From positions 2,786,501 to 2,850,500 of the forward strand of contig NZ_CP090953.1 of NCBI RefSeq assembly GCF_021513175.1: 64,000 nucleotides of DNA, read 5' to 3'. The notes below the pieces were generated by a model. It did not search any database, was not told where the DNA came from, and worked only from the letters and a program-made list of their open reading frames with translations. Numbering within the stretch: position 1 is the first letter of the stretch; the number at the start of each line of letters is the position of its first letter. Origin of the DNA: Sphingomonas sp. S2-65. Its GTDB lineage: Bacteria > Pseudomonadota > Alphaproteobacteria > Sphingomonadales > Sphingomonadaceae. Both the position numbers and the translations under genes were made by a program. Shown here piece after piece: positions 50,065 through 57,182 of this stretch.

Positions 50065-50511
50065 ATGAACGCGCCTGCCGCCATCGGTCAGTTTGAAGGT
50101 CTGGAGCATCATTTCGCGCTGCGCGTGTATTTCGAGGACACCGATCTTACCGGCATCGTCTACCATGCCAACTACCTGCGCTACATGGAACGTGCGCGGT
50201 CGGACATGCTTGCCGCCGCGGGCATCGATCAGCGCGCGGTCTTCGAAGCGGGCGAGGGCGCCTATGCCGTGCGCGACATCGCCCTCCGGTATCGCACGCC
50301 GGCGCGGCTGAGCGACGATCTGGTGGTGGTCAGCCGGCTGACTGAACTGCGCGGCGCGTCGGTGCGTATTCAGCAAAGAGTCATGCGCGGGGAAACCATA
50401 GTGGCACAAGCGGAGGTCGAGGCGGCATTCGTCTCGCCCACCGGGCGTCCACGCCGGCAACCGCAGGATTGGGTGGCGAAGTTCGAACCGCTGCTCTGGA
50501 AGGGGAACTAG
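50065..50511 (+). CDS. ybgC: Tol-Pal-associated acyl-CoA thioesterase YbgC
   Basis: A 148-residue hotdog-fold thioesterase. The active-site segment VYFEDTDLTGIVYHANYLRYMERARSD contains the catalytic Asp and the HANYL motif. The C-terminal RRQPQDWVAKFEPLLW is family-like. It hydrolyses short-chain or malonyl-type acyl-CoAs and interacts with acyl carrier protein (family knowledge). It heads the tol operon, eight bases before tolQ. Confidence 0.94.
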   Translation: MNAPAAIGQFEGLEHHFALRVYFEDTDLTGIVYHANYLRYMERARSDMLAAAGIDQRAVFEAGEGAYAVRDIALRYRTPARLSDDLVVVSRLTELRGASVRIQQRVMRGETIVAQAEVEAAFVSPTGRPRRQPQDWVAKFEPLLWKGN

Positions 50512-50518
50512 TATCACG

Positions 50519-51208
50519 ATGCTTATGCTCAGCACTGCCGCCGCGACCATGTCTCCAGTTGGCCTGTTCCTGCAGGCGGACTGGGTGGTGCGTGGCGTCA
50601 TGATCGGCCTGTTGCTGGCAAGCCTGTGGACCTGGGCGATCATCCTGAGCTTCGGCTTCCGGGTGGCCAGCGTACGCAAGGCGATCAATGCGTTCGAAGT
50701 CGAGTATCGCGAAGCCGACGACATCGACGAATTTCACCGCCGTTCCGCCACCCGCGACCAGCCGATCGCCCGAGTGTTCTCGGCCGGCGTGACCGAGTGG
50801 CGCCGCTCCACCACGGGCAAGACCATCGACCGCGAGGGTACGCGCGAACGGCTGGCGACTGCCATGGGCGCGACGGTGGCGCAGGAGATCGACCGGCTCG
50901 CCGATCGGCTGAACTTCCTGGCGACGGTCGGCTCGGTGGCGCCGTTCGTCGGGCTGTTCGGCACCGTCTGGGGCATCATGCGCAGCTTCACCGGCATCGC
51001 CCAGCAGCAGAGCACGTCGCTCGCCGTCGTGGCGCCGGGCATCGCCGAGGCGCTGTTCGCCACCGCCATCGGCCTGTTCGCCGCCATTCCCGCGGTGATC
51101 GCCTACAACCGCTATTCGCACAGCGTGAACCGCGTCGAGCAGCGGCTGAACCGCTTCGCCGACGGCTTCCACGCGACGCTCAGCCGTCGCCTGGAGATGG
51201 AGGCCTAA
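50519..51208 (+). CDS. tolQ: Tol-Pal system protein TolQ
   Basis: A 229-residue inner-membrane protein with three transmembrane segments (about 22-45, 128-155 and 165-188). The ExbB/TolQ signature FLATVGSVAPFVGLFGTVWG, IMRSFTGIA, and APGIAEALFATAIGLFAAIPAVIAYN are clear. With TolR it forms the proton-driven motor for Tol-Pal during outer-membrane constriction. A second ATG six bases in is an alternative start. Confidence 0.96.
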   Translation: MLMLSTAAATMSPVGLFLQADWVVRGVMIGLLLASLWTWAIILSFGFRVASVRKAINAFEVEYREADDIDEFHRRSATRDQPIARVFSAGVTEWRRSTTGKTIDREGTRERLATAMGATVAQEIDRLADRLNFLATVGSVAPFVGLFGTVWGIMRSFTGIAQQQSTSLAVVAPGIAEALFATAIGLFAAIPAVIAYNRYSHSVNRVEQRLNRFADGFHATLSRRLEMEA

Positions 51209-51211
51209 CGG

Positions 51212-51649
51212 GTGGCCATGCACCTTCCCTCGGGCAAGAGCCGCGGGCGGCGCCAGCCCATGGCCGAGATCAACGTGACGCCGCTGGTCGACGTCATGCT
51301 GGTACTGCTGATCATCTTCATGGTCACCGCGCCGCTGCTGACCGCCGGTGTGCCGGTGGACCTGCCCGACAGCCGTGCCAAGGCGCTCGACCAAGAGCAG
51401 CAGCCGACTCAGATTTCGATCGATGCGCAAGGCCAGATCTTCGTCGACGACCAGCCGGTCACCGACGCGGCGCTGCCGGCAGCGCTGGAGACGATCGCGG
51501 CACGCACCGATGACGGGGGCAAGCCGCCCCAGGTCTTTCTGCGCGCCGACAAGGGCCTGGGCTATGGCAAGGTCATGCGGGTGATGGGCGAGCTCAACCG
51601 CGTCGGGCTGAACCGCGTGTCGTTGCTGACCAACGCGACCGACGGCTGA
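51212..51649 (+). CDS. tolR: Tol-Pal system protein TolR
   Basis: A 145-residue ExbD/TolR protein: N-terminal RRQPMAEINVTPLVDVMLVL with the proton-conducting Asp in the single membrane helix (about 27-47), then a periplasmic domain ending NRVGLNRVSLLTNATDG. GGAGG eight bases upstream favours the GTG at 51212 over the ATG at 51218. It lies three bases after tolQ. Confidence 0.95.
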   Translation: MAMHLPSGKSRGRRQPMAEINVTPLVDVMLVLLIIFMVTAPLLTAGVPVDLPDSRAKALDQEQQPTQISIDAQGQIFVDDQPVTDAALPAALETIAARTDDGGKPPQVFLRADKGLGYGKVMRVMGELNRVGLNRVSLLTNATDG

Positions 51650-51653
51650 CGCG

Positions 51654-52646
51654 ATGGGAATGACTCGAGGCGAAGCTACTGCGCTTGGCGTGGCCGCTGC
51701 GGGTCACGTCGTGCTGTTCGGGCTGCTGTCGGTGGGGTTCCTCGCCACGCCAAATCCGGACAAGCTGGAGCCGCAGCCGATCGAAGTGACGCTCGCCGAC
51801 GATGTGGCGCTGACCAGCGCTGCGCCGGAGATCAGCAGCGAAGCGCCTGCCGCGAAGAAGTCGCCGGTGGAAGCCCCGCTCGAACCCGACACCGCGCCCG
51901 AGCCGGCACCCGAACCCGAACCCGCGCCGCCGGAACCGCAGCCCGCGCCTGCGCCACAGCCCAAGCCTGCGCCGCCCAAGCCTGCGCCTGCGAAGCCGGC
52001 CCCGGCCAAGCCCCTGCCAGCCAAGCCGCAGCCCAAGCCCCAGCCGCAGCCCAAGCCGCAGCCCGCGCCCAAGGCGGCACCAGCCAAGCCCAGCAAGCCT
52101 GCGCCAGCCGCTCCGGCCAAGCCGGCCCGGGCGGCTCCCGCCCCGCCGACACGAACGGCTGGGGCAGGCAAGTCGACTGCGACCAGGCCAGCGGCGGCAT
52201 CGCCGGCCAAGGCGCGCGGGCCGGTGAAGCCGAGCGGACGGTTGGAAGGCCTCGATCTCGGCGCGAGCGACCGGCCGAGCCCGAGCAAGTCGAACGCACA
52301 GCCCGCACAGCGCATGTCGACTCAGGCGGCCGCGAATATCGGTTCGGCGATCCAGCGTCAGGTTCAGCCCTGCGCCGACCGTCAGGTGAGCCCGGGGCCG
52401 GGCGCGGAAAAGATCCGGGTGGTGGTCAATCTGCGGCTCAACCCGGACGGAACGCTCGCCGCACCGCCCCGGATCACCGGCCATGACGGCGTGGACGACG
52501 GCAACGAACGCTATGTGCGGCGCGTAGATGACGCAGTGAAGGCGATCTTCGCCGGCTGCTCGCCGCTGCGCAACCTGCCCGAGGAACTGTATGACGTTCC
52601 AAACGGCTGGAAGAGCTTCACCCTACGATACAGGCTCAAGAGCTGA
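51654..52646 (+). CDS. tolA: Cell envelope integrity protein TolA
   Basis: A 330-residue protein with an N-terminal membrane anchor (about 8-31, ALGVAAAGHVVLFGLLSVG, with a membrane His as in TolA). A very long Pro/Ala/Lys linker (about 60-190) repeats PKPAP and AKPAP units in place of the long alpha-helix of enterobacterial TolA. The C-terminal domain (about 235-330) has IQRQVQPCADRQV and VVVNLRLNPDGTLAAPPRI, the TolA-C/TonB-like domain, with two cysteines (CADR and AGCSPL). It links the TolQR motor to TolB-Pal. Confidence 0.9.
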   Translation: MGMTRGEATALGVAAAGHVVLFGLLSVGFLATPNPDKLEPQPIEVTLADDVALTSAAPEISSEAPAAKKSPVEAPLEPDTAPEPAPEPEPAPPEPQPAPAPQPKPAPPKPAPAKPAPAKPLPAKPQPKPQPQPKPQPAPKAAPAKPSKPAPAAPAKPARAAPAPPTRTAGAGKSTATRPAAASPAKARGPVKPSGRLEGLDLGASDRPSPSKSNAQPAQRMSTQAAANIGSAIQRQVQPCADRQVSPGPGAEKIRVVVNLRLNPDGTLAAPPRITGHDGVDDGNERYVRRVDDAVKAIFAGCSPLRNLPEELYDVPNGWKSFTLRYRLKS

Positions 52647-52662
52647 GAAAGATGGAGAGATG

Positions 52663-54030
52663 ATGCGGACCGGGAAGATCGCATGGGCGCTGGCCGCGGC
52701 GGTGTCTGCACAGGCTGCCTGGGCGCAGGACGCGCCGGCGCCGGCCCCCGCGCAGCAACAGCCGCCGCAGGCGGACGACGGACTGGTGGTCGATGTCGAG
52801 GGCGGCATGTCCGCGCCGCTGCCGATCCTGATCCCGGCCATGCCGACCTCGCAGGTCGCGCAGACGCCCGCCGGATCTACCGACCAGCTGGGGCAGAAGC
52901 TCGCACAGATCGTCGACGACGATTTGCGCAACACCGGCCTGTTCAAGACGTCGGGCCCCAACGCCACCCGCGGCATCGGCATCGCCGAGGTGACTGCGCC
53001 CAATTATTCCAGCTGGAGCGGCGGGCAGGCGCTGGTGCAGGGCTATGTCCGCGCCAACGGCAACGGGTCGCTGACCATCGGCTGCTATCTCTACGACCTC
53101 GCCGCGCAGACCGAGCTGGTCCGCCAGGGCTTCGTGGTGTCGCCGGGCGACTGGCGGCGTGCGGGGCACAAATGCGCCGACGCGATCTATGCCCGCCTGA
53201 CCGGCGAAGGTCCTTATTTCGACAGCCAGGTGGTCTATGTCGCCGAAACCGGACCTAAGGGCCGCCGCCGCAAGCAGCTGGCGATCATGGACCAGGACGG
53301 CGCCAACCATCGCTTCCTGACCAACGGTCAGGCGATCGTGCTGACCCCGCGCATGTCGCCGCGCGGCAATGCCGTCGTCTATATGAGCTTCGAGAACCGG
53401 CAGCCGACGCTTTATGTCTATGACATGGCGGCGCGCTCGAACCGCAAGCTCGTCTCCAATGTCAGCCAGACCTTTGCGCCGCGCTTCTCGCCCGATGGGC
53501 GCTGGATCCTGTTTTCGATGGCGACTGCGGGCAACACCGACGTGTATCGGATCAGCGCCTCGGGCGGCGAGCCGCAGCGGCTGACCAACTCGCCCGGCAT
53601 CGACACCGGCGGCTCCTATTCGCCCGACGGATCGAAGATCGTGTTCGAAAGCGATCGCGGCGGCACGCAGCAGCTCTATGTGATGAACGCCGATGGCTCG
53701 AACCAGCACCGCATCAGCTTCGGCAGCGGGCGCTATGCGACACCCGAATGGAGCCCGCGCGGTGACCTGATCGCCTTCACCCGCACTGGGGGGGGCGCAT
53801 TCCGCATCGGGGTGATGAACCAGAGCGGCGGCGGCGAGCGGCTGTTGACCGATAGCTGGGGTGACGAGGGGCCAAGCTGGTCCCCGAATGGCCGCGTGCT
53901 GATGTTCTTCCGCTCCGCCCAGGGGTCGGGCCGCCCGGACCTGTGGGCAGTCGACCTGACGGGCGTGGCCCGCAAGATCCCGACCCCGCTCGACGGATCG
54001 GACCCGAGCTGGGGCCCGATCCGGCCGTAA
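52663..54030 (+). CDS. tolB: Tol-Pal system beta-propeller protein TolB
   Basis: A 455-residue periplasmic protein. The signal peptide ends AAWAQ (about 22). The N-terminal domain (about 45-170) is followed by a six-bladed propeller with repeats FSPDGRWILFSM, YSPDGSKIVFES, WSPRGDLIAFT and WSPNGRVLMFF. It binds Pal and TolA. The second ATG (52663) is preferred to the one at 52660 because GGAG lies five bases upstream of it. Confidence 0.96.
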   Translation: MRTGKIAWALAAAVSAQAAWAQDAPAPAPAQQQPPQADDGLVVDVEGGMSAPLPILIPAMPTSQVAQTPAGSTDQLGQKLAQIVDDDLRNTGLFKTSGPNATRGIGIAEVTAPNYSSWSGGQALVQGYVRANGNGSLTIGCYLYDLAAQTELVRQGFVVSPGDWRRAGHKCADAIYARLTGEGPYFDSQVVYVAETGPKGRRRKQLAIMDQDGANHRFLTNGQAIVLTPRMSPRGNAVVYMSFENRQPTLYVYDMAARSNRKLVSNVSQTFAPRFSPDGRWILFSMATAGNTDVYRISASGGEPQRLTNSPGIDTGGSYSPDGSKIVFESDRGGTQQLYVMNADGSNQHRISFGSGRYATPEWSPRGDLIAFTRTGGGAFRIGVMNQSGGGERLLTDSWGDEGPSWSPNGRVLMFFRSAQGSGRPDLWAVDLTGVARKIPTPLDGSDPSWGPIRP

Positions 54031-54082
54031 TCATCGATTGCGCCGCGTCGATGCGGTGCCTGTTCAAGAGGAGGATAGAACC

Positions 54083-54604
54083 ATGGCCAAGATGACCACC
54101 AGTCTGTTGCTGGCAGTGGCGCTCGTCGGCACCGCCGGCTGCGCCAAGAAGCGCCCGCCCGAACTGCCGCCCGCGCCTGTCACCGAGGGTGACATGGGCG
54201 CCGGTGCCGGCGCAGGCGACTCGTCCGATCAGTACGGCTCCAGCGCGCTCAACGAACAGTTCAAGCGCGAGGTCATGAGCGACACCGTGCGCTTCGGTCT
54301 GGACCAGTATGACATCGATCCCGAGGCACGCCGCATCCTCGACAGTCAGGCGCAATGGCTGAACGCGCATCCTGCGACGCGCATCACGATCGAAGGCCAT
54401 GCCGACGAGCGCGGCACGCGCGAATATAATCTCGGCCTGGGCGATCGCCGCGCGAACGCCGCCAAGAACTATCTGGCGGCCCGCGGCATCTCGGCCACTC
54501 GGATTACCACGATCAGCTATGGCAAGGAACGTCCGGTAGCACTTGGCTCGGACGAAGCCGCCTGGGCGCAGAACCGCCGCGCGGTGACCATCGTCATCAG
54601 CTGA
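54083..54604 (+). CDS. pal: Peptidoglycan-associated lipoprotein Pal
   Basis: A 173-residue outer-membrane lipoprotein with lipobox VGTAGC (Cys20) and a C-terminal OmpA domain: VRFGLDQYDIDPEARRILDSQAQ, IEGHADERGTREYNLGLGDR and RANAAKNYLAARGI. It anchors the outer membrane to peptidoglycan and ends the tol operon. GAGGAGG precedes the ATG at 54083. CpoB (YbgF), often next, is absent here. Confidence 0.97.
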   Translation: MAKMTTSLLLAVALVGTAGCAKKRPPELPPAPVTEGDMGAGAGAGDSSDQYGSSALNEQFKREVMSDTVRFGLDQYDIDPEARRILDSQAQWLNAHPATRITIEGHADERGTREYNLGLGDRRANAAKNYLAARGISATRITTISYGKERPVALGSDEAAWAQNRRAVTIVIS

Positions 54605-54627
54605 AGCTAGCCTCCTTCCAAGGCAAG

Positions 54628-54675
54628 GAACGCCGTCGAAGCCTTCCCGCTTCGGCGGCGTTCGCGTTTCCTTTT
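54628..54675 (+). terminator. Intrinsic terminator after pal
   Basis: GAACGCCGTCGAAGC (54628-54642) pairs with GCTTCGGCGGCGTTC (54649-54663), 15 bp with one wobble and a 6-base loop, followed by the T-rich GCGTTTCCTTTT. It closes the tol operon. Confidence 0.88.
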
Positions 54676-54682
54676 CGCGGGC

Positions 54683-54709
54683 TTGCACCATCCTCCTGAT
54701 CGATATAAA
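54683..54709 (+). promoter_or_regulatory. Candidate strong promoter of the SPFH operon
   Basis: TTGCAC (54683-54688), 15 bases, TATAAA (54704-54709); TAAATA at 17 bases is an alternative -10. The patch is unusually AT-rich for this genome, and the SPFH ATG lies 30 bases downstream. Confidence 0.5.
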
Positions 54710-54726
54710 TAAGATATCATGATTAT
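54709..54726 (+). promoter_or_regulatory. Candidate operator overlapping the SPFH promoter
   Basis: ATAA, ten bases, TTAT, with an inner ATCATGAT palindrome. It lies between the -10 and the GGGGAGGA ribosome binding site, a position suited to repression. The operon encodes its own ribbon-helix-helix protein, a possible binder (inference). Confidence 0.35.
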
Positions 54727-54738
54727 GGGGAGGATGAC

Positions 54739-55641
54739 ATGACGACGGACCGCATGAACCCGGCGCTCGATCAAAGCCGGGAAACCGGGGCACGTACCGT
54801 AAGCGGCTATGGCATGCTGCTGGTGGCGCTGCTCGCCCTCGTGGCCGGTGCGGCCGGGATCAGCCGGATCGACATACTGGCCGACGCACTGGTGGTCAGC
54901 TGGATGCTGGTCGCGTCGTTCGTGTTCCTGTTCGTCCTTGCCGGCTTCTACCTGCTCCAGCCCAACCAGGGCGTGGTGATCACTTTGTTCGGCGACTATC
55001 GCGGTACCGACCGCAAGGCGGGGCTGCGCTGGACCTGGCCGTGGATGATCAAGAAGAAAGTGTCGCTGCGGGCCAACAACATCATTTCCGAGCGGATCAA
55101 GGTGAACGACCTGCGCGGCAACCCGATCGAAATGGCGGCGCAGGTGGTGTGGCGGGTGACCGACACCGCCCAAGCGCTGTTCGACGTCGATGACTACAAG
55201 GCGTTCGTGAACGTCCAGATAGAAGCCGCGGTGCGGACCATCGGCTCGCGCTATCCCTATGACGACTTCGAGCATCAGGAAGTCACCCTGCGCGGCAATC
55301 ACGAGCAGGTTGGCAGCGAGCTTCGCGCCGAACTGATCGCCCGCCTGACGGTAGCCGGCATCACCGTCGACGAATGCGGCTTCACGCATCTGGCCTATGC
55401 CCAGGAGATTGCCGGTGCGATGCTCCGCCGCCAGCAGGCGCAGGCCGTGGTCGCTGCGCGCCAGACGCTGGTGGAAGGCGCCGTGGGCATGGTCGAGATG
55501 GCGCTGGACCAGCTGTCGGCCAAGAATGTCGTCGAGCTCGACGACGAGCGCCGCGCCGCGATGGTATCGAACCTGATGGTGGTGCTGTGCGGCGAACGCG
55601 ACACCCAGCCGGTGGTCAACGCCGGATCGCTGTACCAATAA
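54739..55641 (+). CDS. SPFH/Band 7 domain membrane protein
   Basis: A 300-residue protein. Two hydrophobic N-terminal segments (about 24-45 and 53-75) are followed by an SPFH domain: [54 protein letters not shown] and [20 protein letters not shown]. The C-terminal half has the alanine-rich helical stretch [24 protein letters not shown] proteins form membrane cages or microdomains; this subtype has no named role I can give. It is first in a three-gene operon. Confidence 0.85.
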   Translation: MTTDRMNPALDQSRETGARTVSGYGMLLVALLALVAGAAGISRIDILADALVVSWMLVASFVFLFVLAGFYLLQPNQGVVITLFGDYRGTDRKAGLRWTWPWMIKKKVSLRANNIISERIKVNDLRGNPIEMAAQVVWRVTDTAQALFDVDDYKAFVNVQIEAAVRTIGSRYPYDDFEHQEVTLRGNHEQVGSELRAELIARLTVAGITVDECGFTHLAYAQEIAGAMLRRQQAQAVVAARQTLVEGAVGMVEMALDQLSAKNVVELDDERRAAMVSNLMVVLCGERDTQPVVNAGSLYQ

Positions 55642-55651
55642 GGCAGGAAGA

Positions 55652-55867
55652 GTGTCGCAGCCCCCGCAGAAAAAGGCGTTTCCCCTGCGTCTCGATCCGG
55701 CGCTCTATGCAGCGATCGAGCGCATGGCGGCGACTGATCTGCGGAGTGCGAATGCCCAGATCGAGTGTCTGCTGCGCGAGGCGCTCCAGCGCCGCGGCAT
55801 CAAGCTGGACGATCCCATACGGCCCAAGCGCGGCCGTCCGCCCAAGCAGAAGGATGACGAAGCATGA
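55652..55867 (+). CDS. Ribbon-helix-helix (Arc/HicB-like) protein
   Basis: A 71-residue protein. [20 protein letters not shown], then [19 protein letters not shown], fits a ribbon-helix-helix fold: one beta-strand (FPLRLD) and two helices with the RSANAQIE turn typical of Arc/MetJ-type DNA binders. The tail [11 protein letters not shown] is an AT-hook-like RGRPPK motif. It may bind AT-rich DNA such as the operator upstream. The GTG start is ten bases after the SPFH gene. Confidence 0.8.
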   Translation: MSQPPQKKAFPLRLDPALYAAIERMAATDLRSANAQIECLLREALQRRGIKLDDPIRPKRGRPPKQKDDEA

Positions 55868-56133
55868 GCGAGCGTCCCTGGTTCCTCCGCGTGCGTACGC
55901 CGCTGAGCTATCGGCTCGAGCCCTATTCACCGGCGGGTTGGATCGCGACGGGGATCTATATGATCGGGGTAGTCCTGCTCGCGATGGTGCCGGTCCGGGG
56001 CGAGCTGGATCGAGTGGAATGGATCGCCTGGAGCATCGCGCTGGCGGTGTGGACGATCGGGTATCTGGTGCTCGCCTTCCGCAACTCCGAAGCGGCCAGC
56101 GTCGTGCTGCCCGATCGCAAGCCGCGGAAGTAG
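55864..56133 (+). CDS. Small two-helix membrane protein of unknown function
   Basis: An 89-residue protein with two hydrophobic segments (about 24-43, GWIATGIYMIGVVLLAMVPV, and 53-72, IAWSIALAVWTIGYLVLAF). The N-terminal RVRTPLSYRLEPYSPAGW and C-terminal DRKPRK are polar. Family not recognised. It overlaps the ribbon-helix-helix gene by ATGA and completes the SPFH operon. Confidence 0.7.
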   Translation: MSERPWFLRVRTPLSYRLEPYSPAGWIATGIYMIGVVLLAMVPVRGELDRVEWIAWSIALAVWTIGYLVLAFRNSEAASVVLPDRKPRK

Positions 56134-56136
56134 CGC

Positions 56137-56973
56137 TCAGGCGAGCGCTTCGTTCAACAGCCGCGCCAGCCGCAGCCCGCCCTTCATCACTTGCTCGCGC
56201 GCAGGCTCGATCAGTCTGGCGATCGCGGCGTTGTCGAGCTTGGCCTGCTGCGGCACCGGTCCGCAAGGATCGCCATAGGCAGTGCCGTAGACGACGTCCC
56301 GGGCGACCTGCCAGCTCTCGCGGCTCCAATCCTCTACGCTGCCGCCCTGCACTGCGGCACGCTCCTGTGCGGTGTAGAGGCGGACCAGCGGCGGCTGGGT
56401 GGAGATTGCGCGCTCGGCGAGCAGGCCGTCCCAGATGCTGTGCAGGTTCAGCTTGGCGGTCGAATAGTCGCCATAGGTCGACAGGGCCTTGTTGCCGCCA
56501 AGGTCGGAGCGATCCCCGGCATGGAGCGGCTGGTGCAGGTCGCCGACGAAGTGCACCAGGAACACCAGCGCCATCACGCGCTCGCGGACTGGCACGCTCT
56601 TGTCCTTGAGTAGCTTCATGTCGCGTTCGATCTGTGCCGACACGCAGTTTCCATCCGGGCAGTTGCCCTTGAGCGTGAAATCCTTGCAGACGCTCACGTT
56701 CTGATAGTGCCAGTTATACGCGTAGCTGAAGCGCGGCCCGAGCGTCTTGACACAGTCGGCCCATACGCTCGCCTGCTCGATCGTGCGCGCCGGGCAAGTG
56801 GGCGTTTCCAGCAATGCCTGCTGGGCGAGCATCTTGTTGATTGCCGCGCGTACCTCCGGCGTCACGTTGCGATAGGCGATCGCGGCGACGGTCTCGTGGC
56901 CATATTCCCAATAGGCTTGGGCGGGGGAGGCGAGGCCAATCAGGGCAGCGAGGAGCAGGAGCAAGCGACTCAT
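56137..56973 (-). CDS. S1/P1 family nuclease
   Basis: A 278-residue secreted single-strand nuclease/phosphatase. The signal peptide ends PAQA (about 20). Zinc-ligand segments are visible: YWEYGHETVAAIAYR, ASVWADCVK, NWHYQNV, HFVGDLHQPLHAGDR and LHSIWDGLL. These bind a trinuclear zinc site that degrades ssDNA, RNA or 3'-nucleotides. The family uses an N-terminal Trp as a ligand; here the expected cleavage leaves Tyr-Trp, so processing would need one more residue removed. Confidence 0.93.
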   Translation of the reverse strand: MSRLLLLLAALIGLASPAQAYWEYGHETVAAIAYRNVTPEVRAAINKMLAQQALLETPTCPARTIEQASVWADCVKTLGPRFSYAYNWHYQNVSVCKDFTLKGNCPDGNCVSAQIERDMKLLKDKSVPVRERVMALVFLVHFVGDLHQPLHAGDRSDLGGNKALSTYGDYSTAKLNLHSIWDGLLAERAISTQPPLVRLYTAQERAAVQGGSVEDWSRESWQVARDVVYGTAYGDPCGPVPQQAKLDNAAIARLIEPAREQVMKGGLRLARLLNEALA

Positions 56974-57033
56974 GCTGCGCGCCTAAGCGCGCGCCCCTTT
57001 ATATTCAACGAGTTATTCGACACCCAGGCAGAC

Positions 57034-57059
57034 TGTTACTTGTTTGTCACTTTTGTTAC
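57034..57059 (+). promoter_or_regulatory. Three direct TGTYAC repeats upstream of TonB receptor 2
   Basis: TGTTAC (57034), TGTCAC (57045) and TGTTAC (57054) are spaced 11 and 9 bases apart, about one helical turn each, in a T-rich patch. They lie 124 bases before the receptor start, a plausible activator or repressor site. No local regulator is known. Confidence 0.35.
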
Positions 57060-57182
57060 GTTTTGTGTCTGCAGCACGCAATGGATGTTGCCAGCATGTG
57101 TCTGCGCATGCATCAATGTTGCAGCGCGGCGGGGGCCGCGTGCGCCGCGGAACGCGGTGGATTGATCCGGGGGAAAACATAC

